DNA from: Paenibacillus caui
GTDB taxonomy: Bacteria; Bacillota; Bacilli; Paenibacillales; Paenibacillaceae
NCBI RefSeq assembly: GCF_019904135.1
Contig: NZ_JAIOGQ010000021.1
Location: 1-64,000, forward strand
Length of the DNA: 64,000 bases
Reading direction: 5' to 3'
The position numbers and the translations under genes were made by a program. Below the pieces are notes generated by a model. The model was not told the DNA's origin. It saw only the letters and a list, made by a program, of their open reading frames with translations, and did no database searches. Positions 44,019 to 52,565 of the stretch are shown piece by piece; the stretch's first letter is position 1, and the number at the start of each line of letters is the position of its first letter.

Positions 44019-45062
44019 TTGCGAACTCACGTCATGGAACTTCGGCCGGGCGATTGTGTGACGGAAGATATTTTTAACAGCTTTGGTGTGTATGTGCTTC
44101 AGAAAGGCGCCAAATTGACAAACGAAGCCATAGTCAAGCTGGTTCAGCATGGCATAGATTATGTAGATATCGAGCTTCGTTCCGAGGCATCTCCTTCCAG
44201 CGGGAATCCTCTATCTTCCTCACTGCAGAAACTTAAGCCGAAAGTAGAAGAAGCTGTTGATGTTTTTGAAACGCTCTTTTTGGAGTCTTTGGCAAACGGT
44301 AAATTCAGCGAAGCTTACATAGATGAAACGCTAAAACCGCTGATGGGGGATCTTATGGCGCAAAAAGACGTCGTTTCCCTTCTGATGATGTTTACCCATA
44401 AAGATGAATACACTTACAATCATTCGCTGCAGGTCGGCTTGCTTAGCTACTACATGGCCGTCTGGTTAGGTTATGACAAGAACGAGGCGTATGAGATCGG
44501 AAAAGCGGGTTATCTGCACGATATCGGAAAATGCATGATCCCTCCTCATATTCTGGACAAGCCTGACAAACTGACAGACGAGGAATTTGAACTTGTAAAA
44601 AAACACTCGCAGTACGGCTATGAGCTTATTCTCAATTCAACCGGTGATAAGGCCTGCGCATTGGTGGCCCAGCAGCACCATGAGCGCGATGACGGAAGCG
44701 GCTATCCACTTGGTCTTACGAAAGAAGAGATTCATCCTTACGCTCGAATTACGGCCGTAGCCGATACATACAGCGCGATGACCTCGATACGCGCCTACCA
44801 GAGCAAGAAAGAACAGCTGAAGGTGCTTCAGGAGCTGTACAGACTCAGCTTCGGCAAGCTTGACGGTGAAGCGGTGCAGGCGTTAATCCGGCATCTGGTG
44901 CCGAACTTTATCGGCAAGAAAGTGCTGCTGACCACCGGCGAAACCGGTCAGATCGTCATGACCAACCATTCCGACTTTTTCCGTCCGCTTGTGAAGACCG
45001 AAACCCGCTTCGCAGACTTGTCCAAAGAACGCGAAACGGAAATTCAGGAAGTTTATATTTGA
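44019..45062 (+). CDS. HD-GYP domain phosphodiesterase
   Basis: 347-aa paralogue of the protein at 39554. An N-terminal region (MELRPGDCVTEDIFNSFGVYVL) precedes HD-GYP motifs GYLHDIGKCMIPP, HSQYGYELI and HHERDDGSGYPLGL, then a small beta-rich tail. Predicted to degrade cyclic di-GMP. I chose TTG at 44019 because AAGGTGG is 7 bases upstream; a GTG at 44007 overlaps the site. Own promoter and terminator, so a single-gene unit. Confidence 0.87.
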   Translation: MRTHVMELRPGDCVTEDIFNSFGVYVLQKGAKLTNEAIVKLVQHGIDYVDIELRSEASPSSGNPLSSSLQKLKPKVEEAVDVFETLFLESLANGKFSEAYIDETLKPLMGDLMAQKDVVSLLMMFTHKDEYTYNHSLQVGLLSYYMAVWLGYDKNEAYEIGKAGYLHDIGKCMIPPHILDKPDKLTDEEFELVKKHSQYGYELILNSTGDKACALVAQQHHERDDGSGYPLGLTKEEIHPYARITAVADTYSAMTSIRAYQSKKEQLKVLQELYRLSFGKLDGEAVQALIRHLVPNFIGKKVLLTTGETGQIVMTNHSDFFRPLVKTETRFADLSKERETEIQEVYI

Positions 45063-45098
45063 AGTAAGGTTTGGAAGTAAGCGATAATGAAATGGCAG

Positions 45099-45122
45099 GC
45101 AGGCCGGAAGGCCTGCTTTTTT
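45099..45122 (+). terminator. terminator of the second HD-GYP gene
   Basis: Perfect stem GCAGGCC-GGAA-GGCCTGC followed by TTTTTT. Confidence 0.85.
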
Positions 45123-45208
45123 GGTATGCAGAACAAGGGAGGAGCCGTCGTGCGGCGACTTCCCCCTTCCTTTTTCAAAATTAATGAAATGTGAAATCGG
45201 CTCTTGTT

Positions 45209-45239
45209 TTGGAATAAAGTTCCATTTTCGTGCTATAAT
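45209..45239 (+). promoter_or_regulatory. promoter of the lipoprotein gene, with inverted repeat
   Basis: -10 TATAAT at 45234-45239; the nearest -35-like box TTGGAA is at 45209-45214 (19-base spacer). The perfect inverted repeat TGGAA-TAAAG-TTCCA (45210-45224) covers the -35 and could be an operator. Confidence 0.45.
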
Positions 45240-45260
45240 TTGTTGCCAAAGGAGGTTGTT

Positions 45261-45773
45261 ATGAAAAAAATCTTCCCCTATTCAGCACTTATGCTGGTAC
45301 TGATCATGACTTCATGTACCAATGGTAATTCTCAGGATCAAACAGCTAGTCTCCCTGCTACATCACAGGATCAAATCAATGCTTACAACAATCTTAAGGC
45401 AGAAAATGAGCAGTTAAAGAAAGAAAATACAGCTTTACAATCTGATTTGCGAGAAACTTTAAATCTATCCCTAAAAATATTTTCTGCAATGAGCACCAAA
45501 AACTATAAGTATCTCGAAACCGCAGCTTCTGGCAATGTAACTATTGATCGCGCAAATGATAGTATTGTATTTCAATATGGCGGCAAAGAAACAACTACTC
45601 ATTTTATTGACGATATAAATCTTGAAAATCTGGAATATAGAGCAATGATTTTGACAGGAGAGAATACTTTAGAAATTGCATTTGCTCAAATCGCGAGCGA
45701 ATCTTCATCCGAAATATACATGCTCTTTATCAAGGATGAGGTTTGGAAGTTTAATGGTTTTGTTACTAACTAA
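45261..45773 (+). CDS. putative lipoprotein, unknown function
   Basis: 170-aa predicted lipoprotein. MKKIFPYSALMLVLIMTSC gives a signal with lipobox MTSC at about residue 19. Residues about 35-65 form a heptad coiled coil (NNLKAENEQLKKENTAL), then a small alpha-beta domain of about 95 residues resembling NTF2-like folds. ATG follows AAAGGAGG. It is more AT-rich than its neighbours and sits at the edge of the phage-tail locus, transcribed towards it. No family was recognised. Confidence 0.72.
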   Translation: MKKIFPYSALMLVLIMTSCTNGNSQDQTASLPATSQDQINAYNNLKAENEQLKKENTALQSDLRETLNLSLKIFSAMSTKNYKYLETAASGNVTIDRANDSIVFQYGGKETTTHFIDDINLENLEYRAMILTGENTLEIAFAQIASESSSEIYMLFIKDEVWKFNGFVTN

Positions 45774-45785
45774 CCTTTACAAGAT

Positions 45786-45816
45786 AAAACGGCAGGTTCC
45801 CCCGCCGTCTTCACGG
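45786..45816 (-). terminator. terminator at the end of the tail operon
   Basis: Minus-strand stem ACGGC/GCCGT with a 10-base loop then TTTTATC, about 90 bases below the endolysin stop. It may also stop the converging lipoprotein transcript. Confidence 0.5.
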
Positions 45817-45902
45817 GCCGATCCATGTATGGGCGCAAAAGCTGAAGCAGCAAGGGGTAATGAATTTTGTATCTACTATCTTGGACAGATGTCCAAGGAT
45901 TG

Positions 45903-46847
45903 TTAGAAGTATACGTCCTTGTGCTTCTTCAACAAACCAAGGTTGTACAAAATTTGGAGCCCAACGAGCTCGGCCTTCCCTTTGTCGGCAGACGTCGTAA
46001 TCGCTCCCGCTGCCTTTGCAGCGGCTAGCGCATCTGCTGACCACGCAGGAATTTCCTGATTGCCCGAGACGTTCACGATTTTTTCCAGTATAGAAATCCG
46101 GTTATCCTGAGCTTTCAGCGTTTGTTCCAGCTTGTTTAGCTGCTCTTGCAGCACTTTCAGTTGCTCCATTTCGCTCTCCTCTTCTTGCGTCTGTTCCTGC
46201 TCCTGCTGGTCATGGCCCATCGATTGATTCAGCTCGTCCAATGTTCCGTTAAATTCATTGAGATCCACCTTTCCATCAATGCCGTTGATCGTGCCGGAAT
46301 CGCTGTACTGCCAAAAGTCCCATCTGGTCCAGGCGGTTGTGTCCTTTGGCGGCTGGTTATTATAACGGGCGACCCACAATTTGTATTTGCCAAAGGTAGC
46401 GTTAAAATTGACAGCAAACGCGTTTCCGGTATAAAGGATGGGAGCACGTCCCGTAAGCTTTTCCAGTTCGGTGAGAAAGGCTTCCGCAACGGTGCAAATC
46501 TGGGGAGCCGTTAAGCCGCCGGGATTAATCTCATAGTCCAGCACCGGGGGCAGATCGAAGAACCCAATTCCGCCCGCCGCTTTGATCGTACCTGCAAAAT
46601 GGTCTGCTTCCCGCCTTGCCGCTTCGGCAGTTGTCGCATTCAGAAAATGATAGGCGCCAATAAGCAAGCCCGCTTCCTTTGCGCCTTTCACATTGACAAT
46701 ATATCGGCTATCTTGATAGCTTTGACCCTCACTCGCTTTTATAAACACAAACGTGCAGCCGCTTGCCGCAACCTTGCCCCAATCGATGCTGCCGTTGTGA
46801 TGCGAAACATCGATTCCCTTTGCGTTACGGGAGTTTCTTGGCTGCAT
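45903..46847 (-). CDS. GH25 endolysin (lysozyme)
   Basis: 314-aa cell wall hydrolase. The glycosyl hydrolase 25 domain (residues about 10-200) shows KGIDVSHHNGSIDW, FIKASEGQSY, PVLDYEINPGG (catalytic Asp/Glu) and WDFWQYSDSG. A Glu/Gln linker and coiled coil follow (about 215-265) and a short C-terminal helical region. No signal peptide, so it relies on the adjacent holin. Two starts are possible (46847 or 46868), both overlapping holin. Last gene of the tail operon; releases the tail particles. Confidence 0.9.
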   Translation of the reverse strand: MQPRNSRNAKGIDVSHHNGSIDWGKVAASGCTFVFIKASEGQSYQDSRYIVNVKGAKEAGLLIGAYHFLNATTAEAARREADHFAGTIKAAGGIGFFDLPPVLDYEINPGGLTAPQICTVAEAFLTELEKLTGRAPILYTGNAFAVNFNATFGKYKLWVARYNNQPPKDTTAWTRWDFWQYSDSGTINGIDGKVDLNEFNGTLDELNQSMGHDQQEQEQTQEEESEMEQLKVLQEQLNKLEQTLKAQDNRISILEKIVNVSGNQEIPAWSADALAAAKAAGAITTSADKGKAELVGLQILYNLGLLKKHKDVYF

Positions 46848-47304
46848 CCCGATCCGTCCCTTTCTCATTCAGTTGCTCCAGAAAACCTTTTATTTTGTCG
46901 GGCATCGGTACGCCCAATGTTCCCAAATTTTCTACGACCGATAGCCCTTCTCGGCCAATATAAAAGTAAATGGCCAGCGCTCTGAAAATGAACGAACCGG
47001 GACTAACCCAGCCATCAATAAGCACAGCCAAAGCGACAACGAACAATACTGTGATTTTTCGGATCCCACCCCAGAACATAATGTCTGAGTTGACTGTTTT
47101 GGTCTTGATCGCCCCAAGTACCCCAGTAATGTAGTCGGCCACCATCAGCCAAAGCAGGATTTGCATCGGCTTGTCCCATCCGCCAAGCACCGAAGTTAGC
47201 AGACCGATAATCGCAAAAATGCCGCCTGTAGCGGCCTCTTTATGCGTTTCACCAGCCACTGCGGTTAGGATCATAGTGCTGAAGGCTTTGATATGATCGA
47301 TCAT
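46825..47304 (-). CDS. phage holin, Cph1/toxin-secretion family
   Basis: 159-aa holin that permeabilises the membrane to let the endolysin out. Three helices are visible near residues 27-45, 50-68 and 85-115, with the family core LLWLMVADYITGVLGAI...FWGGIRKITVL. GGGGG precedes the second of two adjacent ATGs (47304) by 6 bases. It overlaps endolysin by 23 bases. Confidence 0.9.
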   Translation of the reverse strand: MIDHIKAFSTMILTAVAGETHKEAATGGIFAIIGLLTSVLGGWDKPMQILLWLMVADYITGVLGAIKTKTVNSDIMFWGGIRKITVLFVVALAVLIDGWVSPGSFIFRALAIYFYIGREGLSVVENLGTLGVPMPDKIKGFLEQLNEKGTDRDAAKKLP

Positions 47305-47332
47305 CATAATCCCCCTTTTTTGTAAAAGAATA

Positions 47333-47352
47333 GCCCCCGGTGTCCCGGGGGC
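47333..47352. terminator. hairpin between holin and the small upstream gene
   Basis: Perfect 8-bp GC stem GCCCCCGG-TGTC-CCGGGGGC. The flanking runs (ATAAAAAT on one side, TTCTTTT on the other) are weak U-tracts, so attenuation of holin-lysin expression is possible rather than full termination. Confidence 0.5.
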
Positions 47353-47388
47353 ATAAAAATAGCGCTCCGCATTAAGCCGGAACGCCGG

Positions 47389-47535
47389 TTAAGCTACTGT
47401 GCCGTTTACGACATCAGTTACGACGGTTTTGAGATTATACAGGTTTGGCACTTGATCAAGCGTGTAAGTTCCGCCAAGAACCAGGCCGACCCAAATCTTT
47501 ACCAGTCCACTGTCCTTTGTATAGATCATGGTCAT
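47389..47535 (-). CDS. small phage protein (XkdX-like position)
   Basis: 48-aa protein with an excellent ribosome site (AAGGAGGTGATAAGGAT before ATG). It has IWVGLVLGGTYTLDQVPNLY. In PBSX-like tails a similarly short protein (XkdX) lies between fibre genes and holin, and the TLDQV turn recalls its YTKEQV; the match is weak. It is one ORF of the operon and its role is unknown. Confidence 0.6.
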   Translation of the reverse strand: MTMIYTKDSGLVKIWVGLVLGGTYTLDQVPNLYNLKTVVTDVVNGTVA

Positions 47536-47568
47536 ATCCTTATCACCTCCTTCCATTGGCCCATCATG

Positions 47569-47877
47569 TTACCCCATCATTGCGGCCATTGTCATGGTTA
47601 AATCTGCAATCGCCTGCTTCAGTTCAGCGTTTTCCGCTGTTACAGTGTAAAGTTTAGTTTCAAAGGTTTCACGGGCAATGTAGTCATAGTAAAGCTGATT
47701 TGTTTCCAGATTGATTCTTAGGTAGGCATCCATGTTCGGGATATCCTCCCGATTCGGTATTTCTACGTCCAAGGATAGGCCGTGTTCATCTACTTGCTCC
47801 GGGTATGGGCTATAAATAATTGACTGCACCGTTCCTACCTTTTCCCTTAAAGCCGTATACGTAATATTTTTAATCAA
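47569..47877 (-). CDS. phage tail-associated protein (XkdW-like position)
   Basis: 102-aa protein: beta-rich first half (EVIPNREDIPNMDAYL region) and a C-terminal helix with a heptad pattern (TAENAELKQAIADLTMTMAAM). Small proteins of this type follow tail fibre genes in PBSX-type operons and may assist fibre assembly. ATG follows AAGGAGGAAAAC. Function inferred from position only. Confidence 0.6.
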   Translation of the reverse strand: MIKNITYTALREKVGTVQSIIYSPYPEQVDEHGLSLDVEIPNREDIPNMDAYLRINLETNQLYYDYIARETFETKLYTVTAENAELKQAIADLTMTMAAMMG

Positions 47878-47892
47878 CTTGTTTTCCTCCTT

Positions 47893-49239
47893 TTATCCGT
47901 AAATTAACTTGCCTGTTAAAGTAGCCTTTGCGGATGATGTAGTGGCTGAGGGTCCTCGATTTATATGCAGTTGGAGATTAATTGGGCCACTTGTATCAAA
48001 CCCTGCCGGGAAACTTAATGGGTACTCTATCGTTTTAATAGTCATAGGATTCGTTCTATAAATACCGTCATGCTCGACCCACACGGCATATTTATTTACT
48101 AAGTCAAACATAAAGGATACGAAGTGAATTGGGTTGTGATTCAACAGCAAATCAAAACTTAAGCCGTTACGATCCGATATGCACACACTGCACTGTGTAA
48201 TTGTGCTGGTAGAAGCCGACCCGTAGTTGCCTTCCGTATATGCTGCCCACTCATCCGATCCGGGTCTATAAAACTCTATGAATTTTGTACCTGCTGGAAA
48301 CGATAAAATAGGAACCCAACTATCGCCATAAGGTATGTCTGCTGCCGTTTTATTAATGCTAGTTGACATTTGTACAATACCCGATTTAGACAACGTACCG
48401 ATCTTACTCGCCAACGTTGCCCATGTGTCATTAGTGGATGCACTTCCCCCCATGGCGTTAATGGCACCCACGATACCATTTTTAGCATCAACGCCAGATT
48501 GAAAAAGGTCTTGGCTCCACGCTGTCCAAGTGCCATTTTGTTTAATTCTTTGATAGAAACTATTTCTGTTAAAGCAATAAGCATTCTGCACTTCCCATAC
48601 TGGATTATGTCTAATAATCTCAATCCAATACCATTCGGAAGATGGAGCGTTTGCCATGTTGTCACCCATATACCAACCGGTAGCACGTTCAGCATTCAGA
48701 TCCTGGCCTGCTATATTAATAGCATATTGGCCGGCTGTAACTGGTGTTTTCTGCCATGGCTTAGCATCCACATAAGATTTAGCGTTAGACTCTGCTGTAT
48801 TGGCCTTTGTCGTCGCGTCTGTCGCTGCCGCCGTGATTGCTGCTGTTTTAGCAGCATCTGCTTTGGCTTGCGCTCCGCTGGGAGTCTCGGCTGCTGATGC
48901 TTTGTCATAAGCCGCCTTGACCGCCTTCTCAGTCGCCGCCAAACTTTCCGACGTCCCGTTTGTTACGCTGGACAGCTGAACAACGCCCTTTGTCGTCAAG
49001 GAAGCATCCGGAAGTTCCGGATTTATCTCCGCAAGCTGCTGCTGCACCCACTCCGTCTCCGCTGCCTTTTGCTGCAGTTCCTTCAGCGACTCTCCCGTTG
49101 AATTCATGAACCAGTTCAGCCACGCGGCGGGAGGCCGGTCCTCGACTTCCCAGCCCGTTTGTTTTTTGGTCTCCGGCGGTTCAATGCCTGTTGCCGCCCA
49201 TTCTGGCGGTTGCTTTTCGAATGCCATCGTATCACTCAC
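47893..49239 (-). CDS. tail fibre protein
   Basis: 448-aa receptor-binding fibre. The N-terminus (EWAATGIEPPETKKQTGWEV) is typical of baseplate-attaching ends; LTTKGVVQLSSVTNG and SLAATEKAVKAAYD form a phage tail-collar repeat; an Ala/Thr-rich coiled region follows (about 115-155); then a pectin-lyase-free beta domain with WYWIEIIRHNP and TWTAWSQD, and a C-terminal beta domain of unknown fold. This protein would set the target range of the particle. Locally lower GC than the baseplate genes. Confidence 0.87.
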   Translation of the reverse strand: MSDTMAFEKQPPEWAATGIEPPETKKQTGWEVEDRPPAAWLNWFMNSTGESLKELQQKAAETEWVQQQLAEINPELPDASLTTKGVVQLSSVTNGTSESLAATEKAVKAAYDKASAAETPSGAQAKADAAKTAAITAAATDATTKANTAESNAKSYVDAKPWQKTPVTAGQYAINIAGQDLNAERATGWYMGDNMANAPSSEWYWIEIIRHNPVWEVQNAYCFNRNSFYQRIKQNGTWTAWSQDLFQSGVDAKNGIVGAINAMGGSASTNDTWATLASKIGTLSKSGIVQMSTSINKTAADIPYGDSWVPILSFPAGTKFIEFYRPGSDEWAAYTEGNYGSASTSTITQCSVCISDRNGLSFDLLLNHNPIHFVSFMFDLVNKYAVWVEHDGIYRTNPMTIKTIEYPLSFPAGFDTSGPINLQLHINRGPSATTSSAKATLTGKLIYG

Positions 49240-49241
49240 TC

Positions 49242-49892
49242 CTAAATAGGTAATGTATAATCATTGCCTGGAACATAAACTTCGCCCAGCGTTCCGCCGG
49301 TCGTCATCTCCGGATCGGCAAGCCCGAAGCTTGCCTGTTCCAACGTGCTGTATCCCGAAGCCAGCCGGAACGTCCCGGATAGCTCGATCATGGCGACACG
49401 CACCCCAGCGGCTACCGTCTTCTGGATGATCTGTCCGAATTGCAGCGGCGACATGCCGACTTCATTCAGCCGCTTGATCGGAACGCGGATCAATGACAAC
49501 GCGGCCGGTTCCGGTTGAGCCGGGTCGTTAAACTTCTCCTGAATCCGGATGTCCGCAACATCGCAATTCAGCGCCAAAGCCAGCACCTGAATGATCGTGT
49601 TGATGTCCGTCTTGGACAGGTTCCGCGCAATTTTCGACCGGATCAGAACCCGGTAGATTTCATCCGTCGCAGCGCCGCGAGGCTGGGCCACATTTTGCCC
49701 AATTAAATCAAGCGTCGTTCCCTGAGCCTCGTCAATGCCGCGCCAGCTTCGGACCGTTTCAAATGCTTCTCCCATTTCCTGCAGCTGGGCATGCAAAATA
49801 CCAATGAGCCGCCCCAGATTGCTGTTCGGGTCCTTGTTGAACACATCGGCAAAGCGGCTGAGCATATCCTTCAGACTAAACATGCTAAACAT
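49242..49892 (-). CDS. baseplate protein, Mu gp48/DUF2612-like
   Basis: 216-aa baseplate component. The segment GIDEAQGTTLDLIGQNVAQPRG followed by YRVLIRSKIARN is typical of gp48/DUF2612-type proteins that join the wedge to the fibre. A beta-rich C-terminus ends in GTLGEVYVPGNDYTLPI. It overlaps the gp47-like gene by 8 bases and precedes the fibre gene. Confidence 0.78.
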   Translation of the reverse strand: MFSMFSLKDMLSRFADVFNKDPNSNLGRLIGILHAQLQEMGEAFETVRSWRGIDEAQGTTLDLIGQNVAQPRGAATDEIYRVLIRSKIARNLSKTDINTIIQVLALALNCDVADIRIQEKFNDPAQPEPAALSLIRVPIKRLNEVGMSPLQFGQIIQKTVAAGVRVAMIELSGTFRLASGYSTLEQASFGLADPEMTTGGTLGEVYVPGNDYTLPI

Positions 49893-51060
49893 GGCTGCTC
49901 ACCGCAATATCGGACGCTTTGGTCTGCGCCACCTGAAAAGGTTCGACCGCCAAATTGCCGGTATTCCAAACACCTTGCGTCCCTGCGCTCAACATCACAT
50001 CTTCAACACCTTCAACCGAGTATACCGCGCTGATCAGGCGTGTATAGATCACATCCGCGCCCATGGACAAGCCGTTATAATAGCTGCCTGCATCATCTTC
50101 CCCGCCGATATAACGGATGATAGCCTTTCGTATCTGCTCATCCCCGTCGGCAGGATAGCTTTCGTTTCGGGTCACTTCAATTTGTACCGCTACAGGAACC
50201 TCTTCCGCCCGGCTGAACCGGATCAAATGCGGATAACCCGCCGCATCTTCCACTTCCTGCTCGATGTCTCCCCAGGTTTCAATTCCCCCTGATTTGGTTA
50301 AAAATATCGTTTCCCCAATAGTCCGCTCATCCCCGCCAAGCACATACGCTTGAAAAGATTTCGGAGGACGCCCTGCGCTGTCCGTTTCCATCCCATTGTT
50401 CTCCATGATGGAGGCGGCCCGAACGCCGTCGAGCCTGAGCAATGCGCCGCGAAGCGCATCGACGGAGGCCGCTCCTCCCCCTGCAACGGACATTTCGTAG
50501 CGTGCCCGGAATTCGGGGTCCGTTTCTTTTTCCCGGCCGCCGGTAATGGGTTCCGGATTCGAAACGCCTGAAATGTCAGGATTGGGATTGACGACAACCG
50601 TTACCGCTCCTGCGGCAGCGTTCCCTTTCTGCCCGGGGTCGATCGCCTCAACCGCCACCTCTGCCGTACCGTCAGCTCCGATGGTAAAAGCTTCGGTCGT
50701 GTCAAAATAAACGCCCCCTGCTGTGCCTACCCGGAATCCGGCAGCCTCGGTATGTCCCGCTGTTCCTGTTATGACAACCTTTCCTTTCGCATACTGCTCC
50801 AAAATCCGGCTGATGCCTACAAAAGGACCCAGCCTGTCCAGATTGGCGCCTTCTGCGGTCGAGATATAGCCGCTGTTATAGACATCCTCGGCCGTGGTCC
50901 AGATCCGGGACAGAAACCAGGCGAATATCCGCAATATAATCCCAAGCGGCGACCGTTCCGAAGTGTTGACAGTTTCCCCGAACGATTCGCGCGCTTTGCT
51001 CTCCATTTCACTCAACAGATCGTTAAATCGCTTCCGTTTAAAGCCTGTTTTATCCAGCAT
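49885..51060 (-). CDS. baseplate wedge protein, gp47/BppJ family (XkdT-like)
   Basis: 391-aa baseplate J-like protein. Opening helices (FNDLLSEMESKARESFGETVN; ERSPLGIILRIFAWFLSRIW) and the YISTAEGANLDRLGPFVGI block define the family, with a central beta domain and NPEPITGGREKETDPEFRARYEMS. Builds the wedge around the hub. Overlaps neighbours on both sides. Confidence 0.9.
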   Translation of the reverse strand: MLDKTGFKRKRFNDLLSEMESKARESFGETVNTSERSPLGIILRIFAWFLSRIWTTAEDVYNSGYISTAEGANLDRLGPFVGISRILEQYAKGKVVITGTAGHTEAAGFRVGTAGGVYFDTTEAFTIGADGTAEVAVEAIDPGQKGNAAAGAVTVVVNPNPDISGVSNPEPITGGREKETDPEFRARYEMSVAGGGAASVDALRGALLRLDGVRAASIMENNGMETDSAGRPPKSFQAYVLGGDERTIGETIFLTKSGGIETWGDIEQEVEDAAGYPHLIRFSRAEEVPVAVQIEVTRNESYPADGDEQIRKAIIRYIGGEDDAGSYYNGLSMGADVIYTRLISAVYSVEGVEDVMLSAGTQGVWNTGNLAVEPFQVAQTKASDIAVSSHV

Positions 51061-51400
51061 CGATTTGCACCTCCTCCAGCGTGACCGCTGTTCCGTCTGC
51101 TGCCGTCGCTTCGAAGCGAACGAGCATCTTTCGAGCCTTGCGGTCTATCGTAAAATCGACTGCATCAACGGATTGAATGCGCTCTTCCTGAAGCAGCCCG
51201 CGCGTCAGCTCGTCATGCAGCTGAGCTTCATTCAGCTCCTTGCCTACAAACAAAGAGTAATCAAGCCCGCTATCCGGATTCAAAAACCATTCTCCTTTGT
51301 TCGTGCCAAGCCCGATCCGGCAGCACTGGGCAAGCTCCTCCTGACCCTCTATCATTTCAAATTGAATATCACCGGCCGAATCCAGCTTCAAAGACTCCAT
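51050..51400 (-). CDS. sheath initiator/gp25-like protein (DUF2634, XkdS-like)
   Basis: 116-aa gp25-like lysozyme-fold wedge protein that seeds sheath assembly. Signature CCRIGLGTNKGEWFLNPDSGLDY near residues 26-48, then a C-terminal RMLVRF-type strand. ATG overlaps the preceding gene; 11-base overlap with the next. Confidence 0.87.
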   Translation of the reverse strand: MESLKLDSAGDIQFEMIEGQEELAQCCRIGLGTNKGEWFLNPDSGLDYSLFVGKELNEAQLHDELTRGLLQEERIQSVDAVDFTIDRKARKMLVRFEATAADGTAVTLEEVQIDAG

Positions 51401-51780
51401 GGAAACACCCCCACAATAACCGCGTCGTTTACGCTATGCTGCCGATCCGTATCTGCCGTTGCGACCTTGCCGGTCCGGGCATTCTTGAGTTCCCGATCGG
51501 CGCAGACGACAAATACGATATCTCCGTTCTTCAGAACCGGCCTGTAAACCGCCTCGATTGAGGAACCATCCTGCAGCAACCGATGCCCCAGCACAGGCAC
51601 ACTGTGAATGATGGCCGGATCATGTTTCGTTGTCCGGATTAATGGCTGGACATCCGCCGAGCAGCCTGCGGAATCAAAACGGATCACCCGGCACGGAATA
51701 CCGACGCGGGCCTGGGACAAAGAATGATGAATCATAGCGGTCAACACCTGATACAGCACCCCTGATGGATCGCTTTTCAA
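51388..51780 (-). CDS. membrane-puncturing spike protein (gp138 N-terminal type)
   Basis: 130-aa protein with an OB-like fold: CRVIRFDSAGCSADVQPLI, HSVPVLGHRL and NGDIVFVVCADREL recall gp138-type and DUF2577-like spikes that tip the tail tube. Short length suggests a minimal spike without needle extension. Overlaps hub and gp25 genes. Confidence 0.72.
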   Translation of the reverse strand: MKSDPSGVLYQVLTAMIHHSLSQARVGIPCRVIRFDSAGCSADVQPLIRTTKHDPAIIHSVPVLGHRLLQDGSSIEAVYRPVLKNGDIVFVVCADRELKNARTGKVATADTDRQHSVNDAVIVGVFPWSL

Positions 51781-52565
51781 ACGATCGCCTCGCTTTCTGT
51801 TGTAAAATCACCGCTCCGGCTGATCCGATGCGTTCCGCTCCGCACATACAGCCTCCCTTGGTACACGGAGCTGTCGAGATCAATAGCCGAAGCCGTCGTC
51901 ACCCGATACTGCAGCTGCTGCTTCAAGTTGTAGCCTTTGACGCCTTCCTCCACAAACGACTCCGGCGTACCGATCAACCCTGTATTCACGTTAAGCCTGA
52001 ACACATTAGCGGGTCCCTTCCTTAGATTACGAATATAGAGCTTTGCTTTATTGATATAAGCTCTTGTTTGACAATCCCCCGCTACCTTGCCGATGATTTC
52101 CATAATCTTTCCTGAAGCGGAGTAGCCGTTCTCATACCGGATGTCCTTATACAGCTCTATCAGAGCAACAGGAAGATTAGCCTTGGCTGCCAGCTGCCTG
52201 AGGATGCTGCTCGCATAGGTTCCCTTTGCAAAAGCGATATCAATCGCCTTCTTCTTGCTGAAATCCTCGCTGTCCAGCACATAGATGGTCGTGATTTTAT
52301 CAACACCGTCCCACGCGGTTCTAACGTTTGAAATTTGTCCCTGAAGCACAAGACCGATATCGCCCTCGTATCCCGCATTCAGGATAAGAGGTTGCCCAGC
52401 CTTGAGCCTGTTCACCGTCTGATCCGATAAATTCCAGATTTTAATCTCGGACTCGTTAGGCAGCGCATCCGCATCAAACGGGACTGAAGCCTCAATATTA
52501 AAATCCTTCATGGAAAATTTCATATGGCCTGTCACGACTTCTGCCACACGTCCAAAATTATTCAT
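51777..52565 (-). CDS. baseplate hub protein, gp27-like
   Basis: 262-aa protein, mostly beta, placed between the plug and the spike, where hub proteins sit. Segments IKIWNLSDQTVNRLKAGQPLIL and GQISNVRTAWDG are typical of phage hub/late control protein D-type folds. Family identity is inferred from length, position and fold pattern. Confidence 0.68.
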   Translation of the reverse strand: MNNFGRVAEVVTGHMKFSMKDFNIEASVPFDADALPNESEIKIWNLSDQTVNRLKAGQPLILNAGYEGDIGLVLQGQISNVRTAWDGVDKITTIYVLDSEDFSKKKAIDIAFAKGTYASSILRQLAAKANLPVALIELYKDIRYENGYSASGKIMEIIGKVAGDCQTRAYINKAKLYIRNLRKGPANVFRLNVNTGLIGTPESFVEEGVKGYNLKQQLQYRVTTASAIDLDSSVYQGRLYVRSGTHRISRSGDFTTESEAIV

